A stretch of 9,558 nt of DNA from an uncultured Faecalibacterium sp. (GCA_934525325.1 CAKSZE010000062.1:1-9558), one strand, 5' to 3'. Counted from the first letter of the stretch, positions 1 through 5,529 are shown. The notes: generated from the sequence alone by a model not told the origin. A program made the numbers and translations.

Positions 1-371
1 CAGGCATTGCCGGGCAGGTAGGCGCGGCAGGCTTCCACCACCTGCGGGTCCATCTCCACAAGGTCGATGCGCTCCACACGGTCGTAGCGGGTCAGCTCCC
101 GCACCACGCCGCCGTCACCGGCACCGATGACCAGAATATCCTTGGCTTCCTTATGCACCGCCATGGGCACATGGACGATCATTTCATCGTAGATGAACTC
201 GTCGCGCTCGGTCAGCATCACGTTGCCGTCCAGCGTGAGCACCCGACCGAACTCCGGGGTCTCAAAAATATCAATGCGCTGGTAATCGCTCTGCTTGGAG
301 TAGAGCTGCTTATTCACACGGATGCTGTGCTTCACATCCGGGGTGTGAAACTCTGAAAACCAAAATTCCAT
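1..371 (-). CDS. speE: Spermidine synthase (polyamine aminopropyltransferase), N-terminal part, cut by the left edge
   Basis: The product transfers an aminopropyl group from decarboxylated S-adenosylmethionine to putrescine, giving spermidine, in the cytoplasm. The 123 visible residues begin MEFWFSEFHTPDVKHSIRV, a typical SpeE start with the small N-terminal beta domain. Then come YDEMIVHVP (about 61-69), the nucleotide-binding loop GAGDGG (83-88) and LVEMD (104-108), whose acidic residues bind the aminopropyl donor in this family. The usual first glycine triplet GGGDGG reads GAGDGG here. The start is the ATG at 371, with GGAGGG about eight bases upstream. Only 12 bases separate it from the speA stop codon, so the two genes are almost certainly cotranscribed. 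The remaining C-terminal half or more lies outside the window. No speD, the source of the aminopropyl donor, is visible. The substrate could be another diamine; family assignment is secure. Confidence 0.93.
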   Translation of the reverse strand, partial: MEFWFSEFHTPDVKHSIRVNKQLYSKQSDYQRIDIFETPEFGRVLTLDGNVMLTERDEFIYDEMIVHVPMAVHKEAKDILVIGAGDGGVVRELTRYDRVERIDLVEMDPQVVEACRAYLPGNA

Positions 372-383
372 CTCTTTCCCTCC

Positions 384-1850
384 TTATGCCAGAACATTCA
401 GGTGCAAAATTTCGGGATCCTCCGGGCCGGTCATGCTGCAGCCCTTGGCCTTGGCGTACTCGATGTAGTTCAAGATCTCCTTGGTGATGCGCTCGCCGGG
501 TGCAAGGATGGGGATGCCCGGGGGATAGCACATCACGAACTCGCTGCACACCATGCCCTCGGTCTCCCGCAGGGGCAGGCTCTTTTTGGGGGCGTAGAAA
601 GCCTCCTGCGGGCTGGCAGCCACCACGGGGTCGATGTATTCCTGGCTCAGCAGACCCGAGCCGTCGGTGCGGTAGCGGCGCTTGATCTCTGCCAGTGCAC
701 TGACCAGACGCTCCACCTCCTGCGGGCGGTCGCCGATGGACAGGTAGGCAAGGATGTTGCCGATATCGCCGAACTCGATCTGAATGTCGTACTCATCCCG
801 CAGGATGTCGTAGACTTCGATGCCGGCAAGACCGATATCCAGCGTATGGACGCTGAGCTTGGTGGTGTCGAAGTCAAAGACGGAATCGCCGTTGCACAGT
901 TCCTTGCCAAAGGCGTAGTAGCCGCCCACGGCGTTGATCTCCTCGCGGGCATACTCGGCAATATCCGCCACCTGATGGAACACCTGCCGTCCCCGCAGCG
1001 CCAGATTGCGGCGGGAGATATCCAGACTGGACATCAGCAGATAGCTGCCGGAGGTGGTCTGGGTCAGGTTGATGATCTGGCGCACATAGCCCGGGTGCAC
1101 GTTGGGGCCGATAAGCAGCAGGCTGGACTGGGTCAGGCTGCCGCCGCTCTTGTGCATGGACACCGAGGCCATATCGGCGCCCGCCGCCATGGCAGACACC
1201 GGCAGACCGCCGCCAAAGTAGAAGTGGGTGCCGTGGGCCTCGTCCGCAAGGCAGAGCATTCCGGCATCGTGCGCCATTTTTACGATGGCACGCAGGTCGG
1301 AGCAGATGCCGTAGTAGGTGGGGTTATTCACCAGCACAGCCACGGCGTTGGGGTGCTCCTTGATGGCCTTTGCCACCTGCTCCCGCTTCATACCCAGCGA
1401 GATGCCCAGACGCTTATCCACCTCCGGGTTCACATACACCGGCACAGCGCCGCACAACACCAGCGCGTTCAGCACGCTGCGGTGCACGTTGCGGGGCAGA
1501 ATGATCTCATCACCCCGCTTGCAGGCGGTAAGCACCATGCTCTGCACGCTGCTGGTGGTGCCGCCCACCATTAAAAAGGCGTGTGCTGCGCCAAAGGCAT
1601 CGGCAGCAAGCTCCTCGGCTTCCCGGATGACCGATACCGGGTGGCAGAGGTTATCCAGCGGTTTCATACTGTTCACGTCCACGCCCACGCACTGCTGACC
1701 CAGAAAAGCGGTCAGCTCCGGGTTGCCGCGGCCCCGCTTGTGGCCGGGCACGTCAAAGGGCACCACCCGCATCTGCCGGAACCGCTCCAGCGCCTCGTAA
1801 ATGGGCGCACGGCGCTGGTCCAGCCGGGAACGCGCTTTGTTCTCGTTCAT
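384..1850 (-). CDS. speA: Orn/Lys/Arg decarboxylase, PLP-dependent; probably arginine decarboxylase
   Basis: This 488-residue enzyme belongs to the aminotransferase-fold Orn/Lys/Arg decarboxylases and should remove the carboxyl group of a basic amino acid using pyridoxal phosphate. Visible motifs are VPFDVPGHKRGRG (30-42), GGTTSS (96-101) for cofactor phosphate, DEAHGTHF (203-210) with the Asp that contacts the pyridine nitrogen, and SMHKSGGSLTQ (231-241), where K234 should be the Schiff-base lysine. The length matches the short Gram-positive SpeA/YaaO/Cad group, not the 700-residue enterobacterial enzymes that carry a wing domain. The start at 1850 is chosen because GGAGGAAAAG lies directly upstream. 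The frame stays open to a TTG at 2027, but that start has no ribosome binding site and the extension runs through the leader terminator. speE follows after 12 bases, which favours arginine (giving agmatine), but lysine or ornithine cannot be excluded from sequence. Expression is probably controlled by the long leader described separately. Confidence 0.9.
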   Translation of the reverse strand: MNENKARSRLDQRRAPIYEALERFRQMRVVPFDVPGHKRGRGNPELTAFLGQQCVGVDVNSMKPLDNLCHPVSVIREAEELAADAFGAAHAFLMVGGTTSSVQSMVLTACKRGDEIILPRNVHRSVLNALVLCGAVPVYVNPEVDKRLGISLGMKREQVAKAIKEHPNAVAVLVNNPTYYGICSDLRAIVKMAHDAGMLCLADEAHGTHFYFGGGLPVSAMAAGADMASVSMHKSGGSLTQSSLLLIGPNVHPGYVRQIINLTQTTSGSYLLMSSLDISRRNLALRGRQVFHQVADIAEYAREEINAVGGYYAFGKELCNGDSVFDFDTTKLSVHTLDIGLAGIEVYDILRDEYDIQIEFGDIGNILAYLSIGDRPQEVERLVSALAEIKRRYRTDGSGLLSQEYIDPVVAASPQEAFYAPKKSLPLRETEGMVCSEFVMCYPPGIPILAPGERITKEILNYIEYAKAKGCSMTGPEDPEILHLNVLA

Positions 1851-1879
1851 CTTTTCCTCCGTCCCTGTTCTCTTTTTGC

Positions 1880-1925
1880 ACAACAAAAAAGCGCAGGCAC
1901 TGCACAAACGTGCAGACCTGCGCTT
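1880..1925 (-). terminator. Intrinsic terminator inside the speA leader (possible attenuator)
   Basis: Read on the minus strand, AAGCGCAGG, then CTGCAC, a GTTT loop, GTGCAG and CCTGCGCTT form a near-perfect stem of about 15 pairs between 1925 and 1889. A run of six T and TTGTTG follow. This is a textbook intrinsic terminator, yet it sits downstream of the speA promoters and only about 30 bases before the speA start codon. No minus-strand gene ends upstream of it, so it most likely controls read-through into speA. On the plus strand no T run follows the stem, so it is one-directional. Confidence 0.8.
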
Positions 1926-2027
1926 GGAAAAGCTTTTTCCGCGCTGATAAAGCACCCAGCCGAAAGTGCCGGTGCTGCGCGTTATTCGCGATCCAAAAAG
2001 ACGGGGTGATGAGAGTCTATATAGCAA

Positions 2028-2072
2028 CTACACTTTTACTACTCTTATTGACCGTTTCACAAGTCTGCGCAT
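2028..2072 (-). other. Possible leader peptide frame, Arg-rich, in the speA leader
   Basis: On the minus strand an ATG at 2072 opens a 14-codon frame, MRRLVKRSIRVVKV, ending in TAG at 2030-2028. Four of 14 codons are Arg (CGC, AGA, CGG, AGA) and two are Lys, which is striking upstream of a basic amino acid decarboxylase. No convincing ribosome binding site precedes it, and the ATG lies in a small GCGC hairpin. A second frame, MKLRSLCADL, starts about 18 bases earlier and overlaps it. Chance remains a strong alternative. Confidence 0.2.
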
Positions 2073-2108
2073 AGGCTGCGCAATTTCATGGTTGTAAAGG
2101 AACCAACT

Positions 2109-2137
2109 TATAAAATTTGAGCTTCAAACTCAATCAA
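2109..2137 (-). promoter_or_regulatory. Possible second, weaker speA promoter
   Basis: On the minus strand TTGATT (2137-2132) is followed after 17 bases by TTTATA (2114-2109). The spacer contains the inverted repeat TTGAG-TTTGAAG-CTCAA. If active, transcripts from here would skip the GNRA-hairpin part of the leader but still meet the terminator before speA. It may equally be a loop segment of the longer leader RNA. Confidence 0.3.
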
Positions 2138-2265
2138 TAATGGCAGCTTGCGCCGCCGGTCGGCAGTGGACCCGGCTGTCCGTATGGCCTTAGCCCCGTT
2201 TGGGCGGTCCCGAGTAAATTGCTTTGAAAAGACTCTGCAAGGCGGTGTCTCTCAAAATCAACAAA

Positions 2266-2294
2266 AGAATAACATGATTCGCCCCATCTGTCAA
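2266..2294 (-). promoter_or_regulatory. Main speA promoter, near consensus
   Basis: On the minus strand TTGACA (2294-2289), a 17-base spacer and TATTCT (2271-2266) form a near-consensus sigma-A promoter. A TG one base before the -10 makes it an extended -10 as well. Immediately upstream, CCAAAA-CT-TTTTGG at 2295-2308 is an inverted repeat that could be an operator. The only gene in this orientation downstream is speA, about 410 bases away. Confidence 0.72.
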
Positions 2295-2397
2295 CCAAAA
2301 CTTTTTGGCAGTCGGCCGCTGCGGGTGCTCCGGGCATCGCTCCGCGCGCAAAAAGGGACGTTTTGTGCAAAAAACAGATGCCCTTCCCGCCGCAGTA

Positions 2398-2406
2398 TGC
2401 TATAAT
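2398..2406 (+). promoter_or_regulatory. Extended -10 promoter of the LytTR two-component operon
   Basis: TGC followed by a perfect TATAAT (2401-2406) is an extended -10 element. No good -35 is visible about 17 bases upstream (the sequence there is ATGCCC), so the promoter may need an activator. A start near 2413 gives a short leader before the ATG at 2440. The 100 bases upstream hold the repeat GCTCCG twice, an inverted CTTTTTG/CAAAAAG pair (2301-2307 and 2349-2355), and no gene. Confidence 0.6.
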
Positions 2407-2439
2407 AAAGGAACATGAATGGAGAAAGAGGGTGTAGGG

Positions 2440-3162
2440 ATGGCACTGCCAATCGCCATCGTAGAGGATCAGACCCCGGACGCCCAGCGGCTGGAGGAGT
2501 TGCTGCAACAGCAGCTGCCCGAAGCCGAGTGCACATGGTTTACCTGCGGGGATGATTTTCTCCGCGCCGCAGCAGAGCCCGGCTTATACGCCGTGGTGTT
2601 TCTGGATATCTGCATGGCGGGCACCAACGGCATCGAGACTGCCCGCCGGCTGCGGCAGGCCGACCCGGAGGTGCTGATCGTATTCGTGACCTCCTCGCCG
2701 GAATATGTATGGGATGCCTTTCCGGTGCACCCCTTCGATTACCTGCTCAAGCCCTATCAGGAGGAAAAATTCGAGCACCTTGCCGCCGAGCTGCGGCGGG
2801 CGCTGCGTTGCAAGGAGCCAGAACTGGAGATCCGCATTGCCCGCCAGAGCATTCAGCTGCCGCTGCGCAAGGTGCTGTATGCCATTGCCCGAAACCACTA
2901 CGTCCTGATCACCACCGAGGATGGCGAGTACCGTGCCATGTGCAGCTTTGCACAGATCGAAGAAAAGCTTACCGCGCGGGAAAACTTTATGAGCTGCAAC
3001 CGGGGCGTTATCATCAATATGGACAAGGTGCTGCGGTTCGGGGAGGACTGCATTGAGATTCTGGACGGCACCTGCCTGCCGGTACGGCAAAAGGATAAAT
3101 GCATCCTGCTTGCCCGCTTTACACAGTACCAGTTCCGCCACATGCGGCAGGAGCTGCATTGA
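2440..3162 (+). CDS. LytTR-family response regulator, AgrA-like
   Basis: This 240-residue DNA-binding response regulator has an N-terminal receiver domain (about 3-120) and a C-terminal LytTR domain (about 129-235). In the receiver I see the acidic pair E9/D10, the phospho-acceptor D56 in VVFLDICMAG, T84 in VTSS, and K104 in DYLLKP. The LytTR part shows RNHYVLITTEDGEY and ENFMSCNRGVIINMDKV, which match this fold. The start at 2440 is preferred over the in-frame ATG at 2419, because 2419 lies only six bases past the predicted transcription start while AGAGGG sits seven bases before 2440. The partner kinase gene begins 17 bases after the stop. It belongs to the AgrA/ComE/VirR group, but the regulated genes cannot be told from this window; self-regulation is common in the family. 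Confidence 0.92.
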   Translation: MALPIAIVEDQTPDAQRLEELLQQQLPEAECTWFTCGDDFLRAAAEPGLYAVVFLDICMAGTNGIETARRLRQADPEVLIVFVTSSPEYVWDAFPVHPFDYLLKPYQEEKFEHLAAELRRALRCKEPELEIRIARQSIQLPLRKVLYAIARNHYVLITTEDGEYRAMCSFAQIEEKLTARENFMSCNRGVIINMDKVLRFGEDCIEILDGTCLPVRQKDKCILLARFTQYQFRHMRQELH

Positions 3163-3179
3163 GGAAAGGAGCAGCCGCC

Positions 3180-4496
3180 ATGGATCTTGCCCTGTTCGGC
3201 CGTTATTTTCTGGATTTTGCGCTGCTGTACCCCAGCGCGTTTCTGTGTCTGGCGTCTCTATGGGAAAAGATGCGCACCCCTAAGCGCACTGCCTGCATCG
3301 CCGCCGGGTGCATCACCCTGCTGTGCATCGGCTGCGCCGCGCTCTGCACCGTGTTCGGGCTGAACAGCAATGCTTTTCTGCCCGTTATCGTGCTGATCTC
3401 CTTCTGGCTGCTGCGCTGGCGGGTAGCGCCAGAGGTGACCGTAAGCCAGACCGCCTTTTTGTTTTCCATCTCTGCCGTGATGATGGCGGTGTGTTCCCTG
3501 CTGTCGATGGTACTCAACGCCCGGGCAGAGGTCTCCAACCCACAGACTGCCTGCCTTGCCTCCACGGCGCTGCTGCGACTGGGCCTTGCCGTGGTGCTCA
3601 CCGTGCTGTTCTGGTTCACTGCCGTGCAGTGGAGCCGGTGGCTGCTGCGGGAGTACAGCGGCGAAGCCTTCTGGCAGTCCGCGTGGCCGCTGCCCGCCCT
3701 CTACGCCGTTTTTCTGGTGTACTGTATGCCGCTGGACCCCGCCGTGGTGCTGGTCGGACGGCTGAAGATCATCTCGGTGCTGGCGGTGTCCATCTCGCTG
3801 TTCGGCATCTTTCTGCTGCTGTACGAGATGTACCGCGTTGCCCGGGAGTTCACCCGCAACGCCCGGCTGGACCGGGAAAACCAGCTGCTGGCCATGGAGT
3901 CCCGCCGATATATGGAGTTACAGACCTATCTGGACAACACCCGCCGTCTGCGGCACGACTTCCGGCAGCATCTGCATGTGATCGCCGGATTGACCGAGAC
4001 CGGGCAGCTGGAGGAGCTGAAAAGCTATCTGCGCCAGTACGAAAGCGAGCTCAGTGAGCACCGCCCCAGCCTGTGCGCCAATGCCGCCGTGGATGCGCTG
4101 GCCGGATATTACGACCACGCGGCCGGGCAGCAGGGTATCCTTGTGGAGTGGAAGCTGGCACTGCCCCGGCAGCTGCCCATGCCGGAGGCCGACCTGTGCA
4201 CCGTTCTGGGCAATCTGCTGGAAAACGCCCTGCACGCCAGCCAGAAGCTGCCGCCGGAGCAGCGCCGGGTGCAGGTGATGGCGCAGATGCTCAGCCCTGC
4301 CATGCTGGGACTTGTGGTCGAGAACCGTTACGACGGCGTGCTGAAAAAGCAGCAGGGCATCCTGCACTCCACCAAGCACGAGGGTACCGGCATCGGGCTG
4401 GTATCTGCCGAGACGGTGGTGCACAAATACAACGGCAGTCTGCATCTGGAGACCGAGGGACAAATCTTCCGGGTAAATGTCCTGCTAAATCTGTAA
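3180..4496 (+). CDS. Membrane GHKL sensor histidine kinase, AgrC-like
   Basis: This 438-residue protein has six or seven hydrophobic segments in its first 216 residues (about 8-28, 38-60, 65-80, 90-113, 130-150, 168-188, 195-216). A cytoplasmic kinase part follows. H259 in LRHDFRQHLHVI is the likely phosphorylated histidine, in the AgrC/ComD style. GNLLENALHAS (344-354) is the N box, and GTGIGLVS (402-409) the G box of the GHKL ATPase. The sequence ends a few residues after the ATPase fold, so it appears complete. The ATG at 3180 has AAAGGAG eight bases upstream and lies 17 bases after the regulator's stop codon; an upstream in-frame ATG at 3099 would overlap the regulator by 64 bases and lacks such a site. 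AgrC-type sensors usually detect secreted peptides, but no agrB or agrD gene is visible, so the signal is unknown. Confidence 0.92.
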   Translation: MDLALFGRYFLDFALLYPSAFLCLASLWEKMRTPKRTACIAAGCITLLCIGCAALCTVFGLNSNAFLPVIVLISFWLLRWRVAPEVTVSQTAFLFSISAVMMAVCSLLSMVLNARAEVSNPQTACLASTALLRLGLAVVLTVLFWFTAVQWSRWLLREYSGEAFWQSAWPLPALYAVFLVYCMPLDPAVVLVGRLKIISVLAVSISLFGIFLLLYEMYRVAREFTRNARLDRENQLLAMESRRYMELQTYLDNTRRLRHDFRQHLHVIAGLTETGQLEELKSYLRQYESELSEHRPSLCANAAVDALAGYYDHAAGQQGILVEWKLALPRQLPMPEADLCTVLGNLLENALHASQKLPPEQRRVQVMAQMLSPAMLGLVVENRYDGVLKKQQGILHSTKHEGTGIGLVSAETVVHKYNGSLHLETEGQIFRVNVLLNL

Positions 4497-4537
4497 TCAC
4501 CGGCAGACAGCACCATTTACATATAACGTAATCGCGT

Positions 4538-4600
4538 AAAAAAGGCAGCGCCGTCCTTTGCAGAGAGGTTTTTCTGCGAAGGGCGGCGCTTTATTATTTC
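4538..4600. terminator. Bidirectional intrinsic terminator between converging operons
   Basis: AGCGCCG-CCTT-GCAGA pairs with TCTGC-AAGG-CGGCGCT (4547-4590), with one mismatch and a nine-base loop. On the plus strand the stem is followed by TTATTATTT. On the minus strand it is followed by six T (the A run at 4538-4543). It ends both the kinase operon and the converging yhcH-like operon. The minus-strand stop codon at 4594-4596 abuts the stem. Confidence 0.85.
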
Positions 4601-4833
4601 TCGGTTTTTTCCGCGTTTTTCTGTGCGGCTTCCAGCTCGTCCACCCGCTTTTGCAGGGCGGTGATCTTATCGTCCATTTTCAAAAATGTCCAGACCAGAA
4701 CAGCCAGCACCAGCGCGGGAGGAACGACCATCCACAGGGACTGCTGACACCAGAGCAGCAGCGAATAGCCGCCAAATACCGTAAAAATGAATACGGCAAA
4801 CAGGCTTGCAGCCAGTACAGCAAAAAATCCCAT
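4594..4833 (-). CDS. Small two-helix membrane protein with a C-terminal coiled coil, unknown function
   Basis: I do not recognise a family for this 79-residue protein. Residues about 2-23 (FFAVLAASLFAVFIFTVFGG) and 31-51 (LWMVVPPALVLAVLVWTF) are hydrophobic enough to span the membrane, joined by a short loop. The tail from about 52 is charged, and KITALQKRVDELEAAQ fits a short heptad coiled coil that would lie on the same side as the N terminus. AAAGGAG lies nine bases before the ATG. The gene starts 19 bases after the stop of the yhcH-like gene, so they probably form one transcript that ends at the bidirectional terminator. A membrane anchor or oligomerising accessory protein is possible, but that is a guess. 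Confidence 0.75.
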   Translation of the reverse strand: MGFFAVLAASLFAVFIFTVFGGYSLLLWCQQSLWMVVPPALVLAVLVWTFLKMDDKITALQKRVDELEAAQKNAEKTEK

Positions 4834-4852
4834 ACAGAAAGTCTCCTTTCGG

Positions 4853-5329
4853 TTATTCTTCCGTCTCTTCCTCGTCCGGGTCCAGCTCGATGCTGAACAC
4901 GGCTTTTTTCAGCTTGCCGCAGCCCTGCGCCTTCAGGCCGGATTTATACGGCTCCCCGGCCAAATACAGGGCAAAGCGTCCCTCGCACAGCATCCCGGCA
5001 ATGCTGGTTCCGGCAGTGCCTACAGTGGTGTCGGCAGCTTCATCGGTGGGCTTGGTGGGGGTCAGCTCCGCAAGGCTTACCTCAAACAGCTCGCTGCCGT
5101 CCAAGTCAGTCTCCAGCGTGATGTGGTTGTCGTGGCGCTGGAACAGTGCCTTGTCGGACGTCTGGGGCGTGACGGTGCTCACGGTGACCACCGCCTTGTC
5201 TCCATCAATGCGGGTGCGCCCGGCGGGCAGGGTGGTGATATCCCGCGCCATGATGTACTCGATGACAGTGTCCAGATTGTCGCTTACGCCCAGATAGTTG
5301 GGCAGGTTATTCAGGGTATCATAGATCAT
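4853..5329 (-). CDS. YhcH/YjgK/YiaL-family protein (TabA/EbgC-like), divergent
   Basis: The 158-residue product matches the YhcH/YjgK/YiaL beta-sandwich family in length and order of motifs. It begins MIYDTLNNLPNYLGVSDNLD, continues with DITTLPAGRTRIDGD, and has a central RHDNHITLETDLDGSE region and a late KLKKAVFSIELD strand. Characterised relatives act in biofilm control (TabA), sialic acid use (NanQ) or beside beta-galactosidase (EbgC), mostly linked to sugar handling. From memory of the family, the central motif usually reads HRKYIDIQ and a later one PxDxH. Here the matching places read HDNHITLE and AGEPY, so a conserved Asp and a likely metal-ligand His seem to be lost. The tail DPDEEETEE is strongly acidic. 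GGAGG lies nine bases before the ATG. It is the first gene of a two-gene operon with a small membrane protein. Confidence 0.85.
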   Translation of the reverse strand: MIYDTLNNLPNYLGVSDNLDTVIEYIMARDITTLPAGRTRIDGDKAVVTVSTVTPQTSDKALFQRHDNHITLETDLDGSELFEVSLAELTPTKPTDEAADTTVGTAGTSIAGMLCEGRFALYLAGEPYKSGLKAQGCGKLKKAVFSIELDPDEEETEE

Positions 5330-5361
5330 GGAAAAAGTCCTCCATCTGTGTAGTTTCTGTT

Positions 5362-5381
5362 ACCTGTATGGTATCACAGGT
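5362..5381. repeat. Operator-like palindrome over the yhcH-like promoter
   Basis: ACCTGTATGGTATCACAGGT has six-base arms (ACCTGT/ACAGGT) around an eight-base centre. It covers the -10 element of the minus-strand promoter, the place where a repressor would block RNA polymerase. No repressor gene is nearby to suggest a candidate. Confidence 0.5.
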
Positions 5382-5396
5382 CCGGGGCAGATGCAA
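5368..5396 (-). promoter_or_regulatory. Promoter of the yhcH-like operon
   Basis: On the minus strand TTGCAT (5396-5391), a 17-base spacer and TACCAT (5373-5368), with TGA directly before the -10, make a plausible extended -10 promoter. The expected start near 5361 leaves a leader of about 30 bases before the ATG at 5329. Confidence 0.55.
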
Positions 5397-5466
5397 TATC
5401 TGCGGGAGAGGGACTTGTGCGCGTTCCCTTGTGCAAAAAATGCAAACAGATATCATATCCTGCTGA

Positions 5467-5496
5467 TTGACACCGCAAATCAGGGTACACTATACT
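5467..5496 (+). promoter_or_regulatory. Upstream promoter of the YesN/YesM operon
   Basis: A perfect TTGACA (5467-5472), an 18-base spacer and TATACT (5491-5496) form a strong sigma-A promoter. Transcripts would start near 5503 and carry a leader of about 95 nt containing the hairpin at 5530-5551. Confidence 0.65.
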
Positions 5497-5529
5497 TATA
5501 ATAAAAGAACAGGAAGATCTCAACAGACT

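Larger units (their letters stand above)
1851..2259 (-). ncRNA. Long structured 5' leader of speA
   Basis: About 410 nt separate the predicted transcription start near 2259 from the speA ATG. In transcript order the hairpins I can build are: TTTGAG near the 5' end pairing with CTCAAA near 2120-2115; GGACC (2210-2206) with GGTCC (about 2172-2168) enclosing a small GCCC/GGGC hairpin; GGCGGC-GCAA-GCTGCC (about 2157-2142), a six-pair stem with a GNRA tetraloop; TGCGC/GCGCA around 2082-2066; AGCACC/GGTGCT around 1977-1947; GGAAAA/TTTTCC at 1940-1926; and finally the terminator. I do not recognise a known riboswitch. The leader may be one RNA, or a separate small RNA (2259 to about 2110) followed by a second leader. 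Confidence 0.5.

Noticed and set aside
402..1574. Long plus-strand open frame of 390 codons opposite speA
   Set aside because: It lies antisense to a clearly conserved decarboxylase, is rich in His, Gln, Ala and Gly as shadow frames of GC-rich genes are, and has no ribosome binding site or recognisable domain.
1851..2027. A longer speA starting at the TTG at 2027
   Set aside because: No ribosome binding site precedes 2027, while GGAGGAAAAG precedes 1850; homologues begin near the VPFDVPGHKRG region as here.
2141..2215. FMN or c-di-GMP riboswitch in the speA leader
   Set aside because: Short words resemble them (GACCGGCGG; CTAAGG...CAGCCGGG), but the conserved cores, such as GAAATTCC of FMN or GGCAAACC of GEMM, are missing, and the gene context does not fit.
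1851..2259. T-box leader sensing an Arg or Lys tRNA
   Set aside because: No T-box sequence (TGGNACCGCG type) precedes the terminator.
2357..2366. LytTR binding site (ACGTTTTG) upstream of the LytTR operon
   Set aside because: Only one partial half-site is visible; the usual pair of direct repeats about two helical turns apart is not found.
2413..2439. LytTR regulator starting at the ATG at 2419
   Set aside because: The predicted transcription start is only about six bases upstream, leaving no room for a ribosome binding site; 2440 has AGAGGG at proper spacing.
2134..2508. Minus-strand open frame of 124 codons between speA and the LytTR gene
   Set aside because: It overlaps the LytTR start and the promoters of both operons, has low-complexity composition and no convincing start signal.
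3918..4463. Minus-strand open frame of 181 codons opposite the AgrC-like kinase
   Set aside because: It is antisense to the conserved kinase core and has shadow-type His/Gln/Leu-rich composition.
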